Assembly (NCBI GenBank): GCA_900548145.1
Contig: URJB01000032.1
Coordinates: forward strand, 1-23,865
From: an uncultured Eubacteriales bacterium
Lineage (GTDB): Bacteria > Bacillota > Clostridia > Christensenellales > Aristaeellaceae
Direction of reading: 5' to 3'
Length of the DNA stretch: 23,865 bases
Shown here: piece by piece, positions 1 to 7,013 of the stretch
Layout: every line of letters begins with the position of its first letter
Numbering within the stretch: the first letter of the stretch is position 1
The notes under the pieces: model-generated
Seen by the model: only the letters and a program-made list of their open reading frames with translations
Database searches by the model: none
Told to the model about the DNA's origin: nothing
Position numbers and translations under genes: made by a program

Positions 1-170
1 GGAAAAAGGCGAGCACAGGAGCGCGCACGAACGTAAGAGGTAACTCGCCAACTCCATTGCGCGCGACGTTGCGAGCCCCGCCGTCAAAATGGGCAATAGA
101 AGCCTTTTTCCCATAGTCGCCGTGCCGCCTGCTTTCTTTGGTACTTTCTTTCGCGCCGAAAGAAAGTACT
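1..170. repeat. Extragenic hairpin repeat, left copy (5' end cut by window)
   Basis: This stretch aligns over most of its length, in the same orientation, with 23708-23865. Shared blocks include GAGCGCGCACGA (here 20-31 with small differences), TGCGCGCGAC (58-67), AAAATGGGCA (86-95), CTTTTTCCC (104-112), TAGTCGCCGTGCCGC (114-128) and TGCTTTCTTTGGTACTTTC (130-148). The block ends in a perfect inverted repeat with 13-bp arms, 141-153 and 157-169, around a 3-base loop. No coding signal fits. The outer left arm of the larger hairpin seen in the right copy would lie before base 1. It is probably a dispersed extragenic (REP- or MITE-like) element; copy number elsewhere is unknown. Confidence 0.8.
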
Positions 171-328
171 GCCCCCTCGGGGCGGTAGCCCCACCACCCA
201 CGCCGTAGTCGGCGCGTCAGGCTTCGTCGCGGGAGGTTTCACACAGCAAAGTTCGCTTTCCTTCGCCGCTGACAGGGGGCCTCAGGGCAAACGATCGGCG
301 CAGCCCGTACTGCCGTGTGTTCTGCCCG
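171..328. other. Gene-free GC-rich spacer with small hairpins
   Basis: No ORF here has a convincing ribosome-binding site or recognisable product. Small inverted repeats are visible, for example GCCCC-CTC-GGGGC near 171-184 and GCCG-TAGT-CGGC near 201-212. It looks like a continuation of the repeat cluster that opens the window. Confidence 0.5.
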
Positions 329-357
329 TTGTTTGCCCACACTCCCGCAGTTATCAT
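329..357 (+). promoter_or_regulatory. Candidate promoter for the SH3-domain protein
   Basis: A -35 element TTGTTT (329-334) and a -10 element TATCAT (352-357) are separated by 17 bases. The -10 matches consensus at five of six positions and the -35 only at three. Transcription would start near 364, leaving a leader of about 95 bases before the ATG at 461. Confidence 0.45.
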
Positions 358-460
358 CATTCTCCTTCCAACCATTGTACAGAAAATTTCCCTCCCCGGC
401 AGGTTTTTCCATCCTCTGTTCGTTGACTGCATAGAAACCAAACCAACGGAGGAATTTTCC

Positions 461-2251
461 ATGAAACGCTCCTGCCTTTCGGTTCTTATTGCACTTCTTC
501 TTTTTCTTCTCATCCTCCCCGTCTTGGCGGAAAACGCTGCTTTTGAGACCCTCCCGGAGCAGATACAGCAGCTGTGGCTGGACGAATACGCCCCGGAAGA
601 TTTTACAGACGCTTTGACCTTCGCCCTGCCGGATGGTCAGACCTGCGGACTGATTTTGACGAAATACGGACGGCTCGACGGATACTTTCCACAGGGAGAC
701 ACCTACGAAATGCAGTGGTCTACCCACAGCCTGAACGGCCCCGGCCTTCGCTTCGTCCATCACGACGCTTCTTCCACCCAGCCGGACGGAACGCTCTATC
801 CGAGCGGCATCGGCTTCGATATCGTCAACGACGAAGGAGCACGGATGACCTTTTGCTATTCCGAAAATTCCCGCGCTTTTGAATGCGTAGGCTATCGCCG
901 GGAAAATTCAAATTACGACGTCATAATCGCCCCGCTTGACGAAGCCACCGCCCAATTATCCTTCTATCAGAATGGCCGCGCCTGCGGGCAGTTTCATATC
1001 AATGAGAATAACTATACGCTTCTTTCCCTGACAGAGCTTCCAGGCGATCCGGAAACGGCGCAAAAGCTGGAAATGATCTCCCGTGATACGCTGGCTACCC
1101 GGCAGGAGGGTTATACCCTGCGCTGGTACGATCACATGAGCGGCACTCTGGATGATTCGACCATCGAAACCGCCTACTCCAAGGTAGAAAACGGTTTTCT
1201 GACCGTGCGCCGGGTCACATACCAGGCGGGCGGAGCGATCATAAGCGAGCTTACATCCTTCCCTATCCCCTTGTCGAAGGGATTTCAGCAAAAACTGGAG
1301 ACCGAGCCTTTTAACCAGCTGATGTCCCTTGGCTACAGCAGTGAATTTAGTACGGACGATTTTCTTAACCCGTCTTTGCTGCCCGTTTCGGGGAAAATCC
1401 TCCAAAATCATCTCCAGTCCGAAGTTCTGCTGCTTCTGACAGAGGACGAGACCGGCAAGCGCCTGATAGAGATCACACAGGACGAAAACGGCGTATACGC
1501 CATCCGCCGCTCGCCCGTGCTGCCGTCGGATATCTGGCTGGATACTTTTCACGCCGGGGAAAGCAACCTGCTTTTGGACTGGAATCAGCAGGACCATCAG
1601 GCGGGCTTCCGTCGCGCGTTTAACGGGCAATGGCGGCTCAGCTGGCTGACCTGCTACGGGGAAAACGAGGATTTGAACTGTTCCTTCGGGCTGAATACCT
1701 GCACTTTGATGGATACCGATACCCTGAGGATCGGCGTGCTGCCCTTCGACCTGTTTGCGGACGATCTGACCACATTGCCCTGCACCTCCGAGGAGCTGAC
1801 CGCCCAGCTGGACCGGACCGGGCTGGCGGTGGTATGCAACCCCGATCCCAACGACCGCCTTCACCTGCGGACAAAGCCCAGCCGGGAAGCGGATTCGCTG
1901 GGCAAGTTCTGGAACGGCACACCTGTGCGGGTGTTGGGCGAACGGGACGGCTGGTGTCAGGTGGCGATCGGCACGGACGGCCGCCTGACCGGCTGGATGC
2001 TGAAAAAGTATCTGGTCACCGGTGAAAAAATGGATCAGGTCACGCCCTGCTTTTCCCAGCAGATTTTGCGGGAAGACGAAGCGGAGACCAAAACGCCCAT
2101 CTATACCGACTTGACCCTGACAGAGCAGTACTGCACCCATTCCAGCTGGCATTTGATGGGCGTGGTGAACGACTGGCTGTACGTCGTCGTCACCGACGAG
2201 GGCGAGACAGGCTATGCGCCCATGGAGTGGTTTTTTGACGGAAACGGCTGA
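461..2251 (+). CDS. Secreted SH3-domain protein of unknown function
   Basis: The 596-residue product starts at ATG 461, chosen because GGAGG sits about 8 bases upstream and a signal peptide begins exactly there: MKR, a Leu-rich core, then a VLA|EN cleavage site around residue 23. The reading frame stays open upstream to 317 but that part lacks a start signal. The large middle part, about residues 30-445, is an acidic extracellular domain I do not recognise. Residues about 450-520 look like a bacterial SH3 domain (LHLRTKPS, then GTPVRVLGERDGWCQV and TGWMLKKYL), a fold that usually binds peptidoglycan or peptides. A second SH3-like stretch follows at about 544-592 (WLYVVVTDEGETGYAP). A surface or cell-wall-associated role is inferred; no catalytic motif is visible. 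Confidence 0.85.
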   Translation: MKRSCLSVLIALLLFLLILPVLAENAAFETLPEQIQQLWLDEYAPEDFTDALTFALPDGQTCGLILTKYGRLDGYFPQGDTYEMQWSTHSLNGPGLRFVHHDASSTQPDGTLYPSGIGFDIVNDEGARMTFCYSENSRAFECVGYRRENSNYDVIIAPLDEATAQLSFYQNGRACGQFHINENNYTLLSLTELPGDPETAQKLEMISRDTLATRQEGYTLRWYDHMSGTLDDSTIETAYSKVENGFLTVRRVTYQAGGAIISELTSFPIPLSKGFQQKLETEPFNQLMSLGYSSEFSTDDFLNPSLLPVSGKILQNHLQSEVLLLLTEDETGKRLIEITQDENGVYAIRRSPVLPSDIWLDTFHAGESNLLLDWNQQDHQAGFRRAFNGQWRLSWLTCYGENEDLNCSFGLNTCTLMDTDTLRIGVLPFDLFADDLTTLPCTSEELTAQLDRTGLAVVCNPDPNDRLHLRTKPSREADSLGKFWNGTPVRVLGERDGWCQVAIGTDGRLTGWMLKKYLVTGEKMDQVTPCFSQQILREDEAETKTPIYTDLTLTEQYCTHSSWHLMGVVNDWLYVVVTDEGETGYAPMEWFFDGNG

Positions 2252-2261
2252 CCAATCAACT

Positions 2262-2288
2262 GGCGGCGCAGGAAAGCCCTGCGCCGCC
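2262..2288 (+). terminator. GC-rich hairpin after the SH3-protein gene
   Basis: A perfect 11-bp stem (2262-2272 with 2278-2288) with a five-base loop lies 10 bases past the stop codon. There is no clear T-run, because the next bases form the -35 element of the following promoter. It may end transcription weakly or protect the 3' end of the message. Confidence 0.5.
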
Positions 2289-2289
2289 C

Positions 2290-2318
2290 TTGACTTTCCG
2301 GGCGCTCTTTTCTATAAT
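2290..2318 (+). promoter_or_regulatory. Near-consensus sigma-A promoter for the membrane-protein gene
   Basis: TTGACT (2290-2295), a 17-base spacer and TATAAT (2313-2318). Eleven of twelve positions match consensus. The start site should fall near 2325, which matters for choosing the start codon of the next gene. Confidence 0.85.
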
Positions 2319-2370
2319 CAGGGAGGTTTGCCACTCATGCGGCAAAAACGCGCAAAGGAGGCTGCACGGC

Positions 2371-4074
2371 TTGACGCATCGCAACAGCGCCCGAAGCTGC
2401 TGGCTTTGGGGCGCGGGGATTACGGCGCTTTTGTGGGGCTTTTTGCTCTGCTTCAGCGATATTTACTTTGCCGCCAACGACGACCAGTTCATCCTGCGCG
2501 CCATGACGGGCTTTCAGCCGGGCGGCGCGCCTGATTTTCACCCGTTTCTGCTGGGCTTTTATGTTTATCCCCTGCGCTGGCTACAGCGCTTTTTTCCGGG
2601 CGTCGCATGGTATTCCCTTTTGGAGCTCCTTCTGCTGGCGCTGGCCCTGACCGTGATTTTGAAAAGCCTGCTGCAATGCTGGCTCCGGGCGGGCCGACGG
2701 CTGCGGACAGGTCTTCTGCTGTGCGCCGGTTATGCCGCTTTGTATGGGTCGAACTATCTGGCTCGGGTTACCTTTACCGTCACGGGAGCGATGCTGGGGG
2801 CCGCTGCGGTGGCGCAGATTTTGTCCATCGACTGTCAAAGCGCCTCCGACCGTTCCCTCCTTCGGGCCATGACGCTGGCGATACTGCTGCTCATTTTGTG
2901 CTACGGACTGCGCCAGCTTTCGCTCGTACCGGTGCTGGGCTATTGCGGGATTGCTTTTTTGCTGCGCTTTTGTTCATTTTTCGGGTTTGGAAAACAAACG
3001 AAGCGCTCCGCCCGGCCCATGTTGGTTGCGGCGGGACTGGCTTTGCTGATTCTGGGCGGTCTCTTTGCGGGCCGGACGCTGGAAATTCGTCTAAAGCAGA
3101 AACAGGACGCGCTTCAGTGGCAGCAGGCCCGCAGTCAGGTGCTGGATTATATCAATCTGAAATCCCTGCCGTCCGAGGCCCTTGAAAGCGTCGGCTGGAC
3201 GGACGAGCAGCGCATCCTGCTGGACAAATGGAACACCATGGATGAGGCCATCTCCACGGAGGCCCTCCGTTCTGTGCGGAAAAACTGGTGCAATTCCGAA
3301 ACGACCACCACCGCCGGAGCCGCCATTGAGGACCTTCGGTGGCGCTCGCCGTGGTTCGTTCAAACCATGGTCGTGCTGTTCGGGCTGGGGCTGTTTGCCC
3401 TCTTCTGCGCCTTCCGGAACCGTCGGGAGAATCCATGGCTTCCGCTGGCGCTGCTTATAACGGGACTTCTGTGCTTTCTGTTTTTCTGCTATCTGGCGTT
3501 GAAGGGCCGTCTGCCTTACCGGGCCGTCACCGTGGCCCTACTGCCTGCGGCGGCGATGGTCTTCTGTCTGTTGGGAGAATGTCCCCTGCCTACGGCCCGG
3601 AAGGGCTGGAGGGCCGCGCTGGGCATTCTGCTGGCGGTAAGCATGGCCGCGCCGCTGCCAGCCCTGCTGGGCGCTGTCCGGCGGCGTCGCTCCCCGTGGG
3701 ACTACAACGCCCACGCGGATATGGACGCGCAGGCGCTGACCCACCCGGATCTTTTGCTGATCTACTCCACCGAGCTGGTCAACGATATGCGCATGTTCCC
3801 CGACATGTCTCAGGGCGTACCGCAAAACCTGACCTTCTGGGGCGGATGGAGCCGCGGCTCGGACGAATACAACGCCAAGCTGGCTGCCTTCGGGCTGGAC
3901 GGCGAGCATTTCACCGCCGCCGACTGGCTTCGTCCGGCGCTTCGCTTCATCAGCCTGAAGGAAGCGCCGGACGAAGCGCTGCTGGCCTACCTGCGCTCCG
4001 AGCTGGGGCCGGTGGAATGGGAGGCGGAGAAGGTTTCCGCCGGGCTGTATTTCTTCCGCTTTTTCCAGCCCTGA
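2371..4074 (+). CDS. Polytopic membrane protein, possibly GT-C-like glycosyltransferase
   Basis: The 567-residue product has about ten hydrophobic segments. The first follows the N-terminus directly (WGAGITALLWGFLLCF) and leads into a short loop with IYFAANDDQFIL. An acidic pair in the first external loop after TM1 is typical of GT-C membrane glycosyltransferases, which use lipid-linked sugars; this is a resemblance, not an identification. A soluble-looking C-terminal domain covers about the last 130 residues. Start: TTG 2371 has AAAGGAGG at 2354-2361 with nine bases between. The ATG at 2337 lies in another frame, and its GGGAGG (2321-2326) would sit at or before the transcription start. The gene may be co-transcribed with mscL, as no terminator is seen in the 61-base gap. 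Confidence 0.75.
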   Translation: MTHRNSARSCWLWGAGITALLWGFLLCFSDIYFAANDDQFILRAMTGFQPGGAPDFHPFLLGFYVYPLRWLQRFFPGVAWYSLLELLLLALALTVILKSLLQCWLRAGRRLRTGLLLCAGYAALYGSNYLARVTFTVTGAMLGAAAVAQILSIDCQSASDRSLLRAMTLAILLLILCYGLRQLSLVPVLGYCGIAFLLRFCSFFGFGKQTKRSARPMLVAAGLALLILGGLFAGRTLEIRLKQKQDALQWQQARSQVLDYINLKSLPSEALESVGWTDEQRILLDKWNTMDEAISTEALRSVRKNWCNSETTTTAGAAIEDLRWRSPWFVQTMVVLFGLGLFALFCAFRNRRENPWLPLALLITGLLCFLFFCYLALKGRLPYRAVTVALLPAAAMVFCLLGECPLPTARKGWRAALGILLAVSMAAPLPALLGAVRRRRSPWDYNAHADMDAQALTHPDLLLIYSTELVNDMRMFPDMSQGVPQNLTFWGGWSRGSDEYNAKLAAFGLDGEHFTAADWLRPALRFISLKEAPDEALLAYLRSELGPVEWEAEKVSAGLYFFRFFQP

Positions 4075-4135
4075 CGGACTGAAAAAACAGGCTTTATCAA
4101 GCTTCATCCATCTTCATCAGAAAGGCTGGTTTTCC

Positions 4136-4582
4136 ATGAAAAAACTGTTTCAGGACTTCAAAAAATTCTGCTCCCGCGGCAACATCCTGGAGCTGGCCAC
4201 CGGCGTGATGATCGGCGGCGCATTCACCACCATCGTCAACTCGCTGGTGAATGATATGCTGATGCCCGTCATCGGCCTGCTGACTGGCGGTGTGAACCTG
4301 AGCGGCCTATTCTTCGCACTGGACTTCCAGAGCTACCCCAGCGCGGAAGCCGCCAACGCTGCCGGGGTGGGCACGGTGAACTACGGCGCGTTCCTGCAGA
4401 ACATCATCAACTTCATCATCATCGCCTTCTGCGTGTTCCTGCTGGTGAAGGCCATGAACAAGCTGCTGCACAAGGAAGAAGCCGTGAAGGAAGCCGCCCG
4501 CAAGTGCCCCTACTGCAAGTCCGTCGTGGAAAAGGACGCGACCCGCTGTCCCCACTGCACCAGCGACATCGAAGGAAAATAA
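4136..4582 (+). CDS. mscL: Large-conductance mechanosensitive channel with C-terminal zinc ribbon
   Basis: MscL opens under membrane tension and releases small solutes during hypo-osmotic shock; it works as a pentamer in the cytoplasmic membrane. The 148 residues show the family layout: amphipathic N-terminus (KLFQDFKKFCSRGN), pore helix TM1 (ILELATGVMIGGAFTTIVNS, about 17-36), the VNDMLMP turn, a periplasmic-side loop, and TM2 (about 88-106). After the usual cytoplasmic helix comes an extra tail with CPYC at 124-127 and CPHC at 138-141, a four-cysteine zinc-ribbon pattern. The ATG is preceded by AAAGG at a rather long spacing of about 11 bases. A strong terminator follows. Confidence 0.96.
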   Translation: MKKLFQDFKKFCSRGNILELATGVMIGGAFTTIVNSLVNDMLMPVIGLLTGGVNLSGLFFALDFQSYPSAEAANAAGVGTVNYGAFLQNIINFIIIAFCVFLLVKAMNKLLHKEEAVKEAARKCPYCKSVVEKDATRCPHCTSDIEGK

Positions 4583-4599
4583 TCCTGTTTTTATGCGTA

Positions 4600-4635
4600 A
4601 TGCTCCCTTTTTAGGCGAAAAAGGGAGCATTTTTT
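4600..4635 (+). terminator. Intrinsic terminator of mscL
   Basis: ATGCTCCCTTTTT pairs with AAAAAGGGAGCAT (4600-4612 with 4618-4630) around a five-base loop, followed by a run of T. Its T-run overlaps the -35 element of the next promoter. Confidence 0.9.
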
Positions 4636-4662
4636 GCATTTTCAATCCACTTGTGCTATACT
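4634..4662 (+). promoter_or_regulatory. Promoter of the small membrane-protein gene
   Basis: TTGCAT (4634-4639), 17 bases, then TATACT (4657-4662). Both hexamers match consensus well, and the spacing is ideal. The gap to the ATG at 4717 leaves a leader of about 48 bases. Confidence 0.75.
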
Positions 4663-4716
4663 GCTGACGGTATCTCCCTTCCCGAAAGGCTTTTTTAGAA
4701 GGAGGAGGAACATCCC

Positions 4717-5226
4717 ATGATGCGTTATCAGCGCAGCAGCAGCTATCAAAACGTGATGCGCTCCAACCGTTACAAGCCCATTCTGGTGATCCTGCTGGTG
4801 CTTCTGGCGGCTTTCCTGATCCTGCGCTTTACGGGCGTGGGCGGGCTGGATTCCGCCAGCTTCGAGACCCAGCGCAACGCCAAAATTCGCAGCGAGATGC
4901 AGCACGCCCTTTCCAGTGTCAACAATCTGAGCCGTCTGGGCGCTACCAGCACATCCAGCGTGCTGGCGCGGGTACGGCAGTACGTCCACGGCATCGAAGT
5001 GGTCAACGATCTGAACGTCAGCATGTACGGCGAGGTCGGGCGGCTCTACGACGTCAGCACCTTCGACAACATCTACGCCATCATCGACAACTACGATTCC
5101 TGTCTGGCCAGCGGGCAGAAGGTCAACGATGCGCTCAGCAAGCTCACCGACGCGATCAACCAGCTCAACACCCTGACCAATGCCGTTCTGAACAACACCT
5201 CCGCCACCGATACGACCGCAGAATAA
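4717..5226 (+). CDS. Hypothetical single-pass membrane protein
   Basis: The 169-residue product is not recognised. It has a short basic, Ser/Arg-rich N-terminus (residues 1-20), one transmembrane helix (about 21-38, PILVILLVLLAAFLILRF), and a largely helical exterior of about 130 residues rich in Asn, Ser and Leu, ending in a Thr/Asp-rich tail. The exterior has regularly spaced hydrophobics that could form a helical bundle or coiled coil, somewhat like extracytoplasmic sensor domains, but no signalling domain is attached. AGGAGGAGG lies seven bases or so before ATG 4717; a second ATG at 4720 is also possible. The gene is monocistronic, with its own promoter and terminator. Confidence 0.8.
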   Translation: MMRYQRSSSYQNVMRSNRYKPILVILLVLLAAFLILRFTGVGGLDSASFETQRNAKIRSEMQHALSSVNNLSRLGATSTSSVLARVRQYVHGIEVVNDLNVSMYGEVGRLYDVSTFDNIYAIIDNYDSCLASGQKVNDALSKLTDAINQLNTLTNAVLNNTSATDTTAE

Positions 5227-5241
5227 CAAACAAGCCGTTTG

Positions 5242-5277
5242 AAAAAGTCATGCTTTGTCAAAGAGCATGACTTTTTT
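5242..5277. terminator. Bidirectional intrinsic terminator
   Basis: AGTCATGCT (5246-5254) pairs with AGCATGACT (5264-5272). A-run on the left and T-run on the right make it usable from both strands. It serves the gene ending at 5226 (+) and the transporter gene ending at 5287 (-). Confidence 0.9.
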
Positions 5278-5286
5278 CTGTGCTTT

Positions 5287-5718
5287 TCACTTCGTCCACT
5301 TCATCAGCACCACGCCCGCCAGCATCAGCCCCAACCCGGCCCACTGCCGCCAGGCGAAGTTCATCTTTTCCTGCCCCATCCAGCCGAAATAGTCGATCGC
5401 CGCCGCTACCAGCAGCTGGGCGATCAAAATCGTCGAAATGGCAATGGTCGGGTTCAGGCCCTTGATGGACAGCATCACCGTAACGGTAATGACCAGTCCC
5501 AGCGCGCCGCCCAGCAGGTTCCACCATGGGGCCTCCGTCAAACTGCGCAGGTGCCCCTTGCCGAAGAGCCACATCACCGCCAGCGACAGCACAAAGGCTG
5601 TGCCCTGCACAAAGGCGTTGGCCTCCCACAGGCCGATATTCTCCTGCAGGCGGGTATTCATCACGCCCTGTACGCTCATGGCCGCCCCGGCAATCACCGC
5701 GAACAAAAACCCCAGCAT
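5287..5718 (-). CDS. DMT-superfamily transporter, YdcZ-like
   Basis: The product (143 residues from the second ATG) has four or five hydrophobic helices and the hallmarks of the YdcZ/DUF606 branch of drug/metabolite transporters: GAAMSVQGVMNTRL near the N-terminus, PWWNLLGGALG in the middle and a conserved C-terminal GLMLAGVVLM. These half-size proteins are thought to dimerise; substrates are mostly unknown. Start choice: the frame has ATG at 5724 and at 5718. The ribosome-binding sequence AAGGGGG (5726-5732) is one base from the first but seven from the second, so 5718 is preferred. It faces the deacetylase gene divergently across a 209-base region. Confidence 0.88.
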   Translation of the reverse strand: MLGFLFAVIAGAAMSVQGVMNTRLQENIGLWEANAFVQGTAFVLSLAVMWLFGKGHLRSLTEAPWWNLLGGALGLVITVTVMLSIKGLNPTIAISTILIAQLLVAAAIDYFGWMGQEKMNFAWRQWAGLGLMLAGVVLMKWTK

Positions 5719-5761
5719 TTTCATTCCCCCTTACGGCTACAGTCTGGCGCGGCAAAAGAAA

Positions 5762-5780
5762 ATTATACAAGTCCTTGTAT
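5762..5780 (-). promoter_or_regulatory. Candidate -10 and overlapping palindromic operator
   Basis: On the minus strand TATAAT (5762-5767) is a perfect -10 element for the YdcZ-like gene; its -35 region is poor. A perfect palindrome, ATACAAG-TC-CTTGTAT (5765-5780), overlaps this -10. The same palindrome also overlaps a possible plus-strand -35 element, TTGTAT (5775-5780). This is a plausible repressor or activator site; the binding protein is unknown. Confidence 0.5.
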
Positions 5781-5803
5781 TTCCGATTCGTCCATGGTAT
5801 CAT
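5775..5803 (+). promoter_or_regulatory. Candidate promoter for the polysaccharide deacetylase
   Basis: TTGTAT (5775-5780), 17 bases, TATCAT (5798-5803). Spacing is ideal, and the -10 matches five of six. The transcript would begin near 5810, inside the dyad at 5807-5836. Confidence 0.45.
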
Positions 5804-5806
5804 TTC

Positions 5807-5836
5807 ATGTTGGCTTTTTCCCCAAAAAGCCGACAT
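5807..5836. promoter_or_regulatory. Strong dyad at the presumed transcript start
   Basis: A 13-bp stem with one T-G wobble (5807-5819 with 5824-5836) closes on a CCCC loop. There is no T-run on either side, so a terminator is unlikely. It could be an operator at +1 or, in RNA, a stabilising 5' hairpin. Confidence 0.5.
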
Positions 5837-5927
5837 AAGCTGGAAGTTTTTCTCCTTTTCCTTCGTTTGATAGGATGAGAACCACGACCGAAAAAACGGG
5901 GCTTTCCCCGATGCAGGAGGCAATCCC

Positions 5928-6668
5928 ATGCGCAGCGTATCCCGGCGTTTTCTTTCCATTCTGTTTCTTCTGGCGATGCTCCTTTTCCCCGCTCTCGGCA
6001 CCGCCGGGACGACCGTTCCTGAGGGATTTACCGTTTTCCACGGCGACCGGGACGTTCCGCAGATCGCCCTGTCCGTGGACGATTGCTACAGCCGGGAACA
6101 CGTGACCGAAATTCTGGATCTGTGCGAAGAATACAACATTCCCGTTACGTTTTTCGTGGTGGGCAAGGCCCTGAAAACGGCGGATCAGGATCTTTGGCAG
6201 CGCGCCCTCGATCTGGGCTGCGAAATCGGCAACCACACCTGGGCTCATTCCAGTCTGCCGACTCTGAACCGGGAAAAGGTGAAGAAGACCCTGACCCGGA
6301 CGCAGGAGCAGCTGGACAAGGTGCTGGGCTATCACTACCCCATGCAGCTCATGCGCCCGCCCTACGGCAATCTGTCCTCCAAGAAGGGCAAAAAGAGCGA
6401 TATGTGGGTGGTGGAGTCCATCTATAAGGCGGGCTATGCACACGCCGTCCGCTGGGACGTGGATACCACCGATGCGAAAAAAGCGCTGAAGAACACGCAG
6501 AACGGCAGCATTCTGCTTTTCCATGCCAACGCCAAGGACGTGCGCTGCCTGACCAAGCTGATCCCCAATCTGCTGGACAAGGGCTTCGAATGTCTGACGC
6601 TGAGTACACTGCTGGGGCTGGAAGACCCGGTTCCCGAAGATGCTCAGACGGACGCAGCGGGCATGTGA
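5928..6668 (+). CDS. Secreted polysaccharide deacetylase (NodB domain, CE4)
   Basis: CE4 enzymes remove N- or O-acetyl groups from peptidoglycan, chitin-like or xylan substrates with a metal ion. The 246-residue product begins with a signal peptide or membrane anchor (residues 1-26, cleavage likely at ALG-TAG). The five NodB motifs are present: SVDDCYS (D51-D52), the metal histidines in GNHTWAHS (H103, H107), RPPYGN (143-148), WDVDTTD (176-182), and LLFHAN with H199. Motif 1 deviates from the usual TFDDGP: Cys replaces Gly after the aspartates. The start at 5928 has GGAGG seven to eight bases upstream. A peptidoglycan target is likely but not proven. Confidence 0.93.
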   Translation: MRSVSRRFLSILFLLAMLLFPALGTAGTTVPEGFTVFHGDRDVPQIALSVDDCYSREHVTEILDLCEEYNIPVTFFVVGKALKTADQDLWQRALDLGCEIGNHTWAHSSLPTLNREKVKKTLTRTQEQLDKVLGYHYPMQLMRPPYGNLSSKKGKKSDMWVVESIYKAGYAHAVRWDVDTTDAKKALKNTQNGSILLFHANAKDVRCLTKLIPNLLDKGFECLTLSTLLGLEDPVPEDAQTDAAGM

Positions 6669-6676
6669 CCGTCTGC

Positions 6677-6716
6677 AAAGACCGAAGGCGCGAAAAAGCG
6701 TTCTTCGGTCTTTTTT
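6677..6716 (+). terminator. Intrinsic terminator of the deacetylase gene
   Basis: AAAGACCGAAG (6677-6687) pairs with CTTCGGTCTTT (6703-6713), followed by a T-run. Confidence 0.9.
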
Positions 6717-6729
6717 GTAAAATTTCTGG

Positions 6730-6757
6730 TTGACAAAATGAAAAACACGTGTATAAT
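6730..6757 (+). promoter_or_regulatory. Consensus promoter of tRNA-Trp
   Basis: Perfect TTGACA (6730-6735) and perfect TATAAT (6752-6757), spaced 16 bases. The tRNA begins 14 bases after the -10, as expected for a stable-RNA promoter. Confidence 0.92.
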
Positions 6758-6770
6758 GGAAAAAGTGCTG

Positions 6771-6844
6771 AGGGGCATGGTGTAACGGTAACACGTGGGT
6801 CTCCAAAACCTTTGTTGAGGGTTCGAGTCCTTCTGCCCCTGCCA
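6771..6844 (+). tRNA. tRNA-Trp (anticodon CCA)
   Basis: The cloverleaf can be drawn: acceptor AGGGGCA (6771-6777) with TGCCCCT (6834-6840), D stem GTGT/ACAC, anticodon loop CTCCAAA with CCA at 6803-6805, T stem GAGGG/CCTTC with loop TTCGAGT, discriminator G and encoded CCA (6842-6844). The base of the anticodon stem is weak: T96-T112 (numbers after 6700) is a mismatch, and the next pair is G-T. Its own promoter and terminator flank it. No integrase lies nearby. Confidence 0.95.
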
Positions 6845-6845
6845 T

Positions 6846-6885
6846 AAGTCGCTTGCTTAGATTCGTTCAGGTGGGCGGCTTTTTT
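6846..6885 (+). terminator. Intrinsic terminator of tRNA-Trp
   Basis: AAGTCGCTTGC (6846-6856) pairs with GTGGGCGGCTT (6871-6881) using several G-T wobbles, followed by a run of six T. Confidence 0.75.
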
Positions 6886-6923
6886 GTTGTCGTTTTTTCC
6901 ATATAATCCGGCGTTTTTTCCCT

Positions 6924-6951
6924 TTGCCGCCCTGCCTCGCCGTGCTATAAT
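6924..6951 (+). promoter_or_regulatory. Promoter of the GH42 gene
   Basis: A perfect TATAAT (6946-6951) stands 16 bases after TTGCCG (6924-6929), a four-of-six -35 element. The palindrome TCCCATGGGA (6972-6981), about 20 bases downstream of the -10, could be an operator. Another TATAAT at 6902-6907 has no good -35. Confidence 0.65.
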
Positions 6952-7013
6952 GATAGCATTCAAAAAGACGATCCCATGGGAGTTTTCCCGTTGAATTTTA
7001 AGGAGGAATCAGC

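Noticed and set aside
956..2152. Minus-strand frame of about 400 codons opposite the SH3-domain protein
   Set aside because: The plus-strand frame has a signal peptide, SH3 motifs, ribosome site and promoter; the antisense frame has none.
6771..6844. tRNA-Trp as an integration site of a mobile island
   Set aside because: No integrase, no repeat of the tRNA 3' end was noticed downstream, and the tRNA has an intact promoter and terminator.
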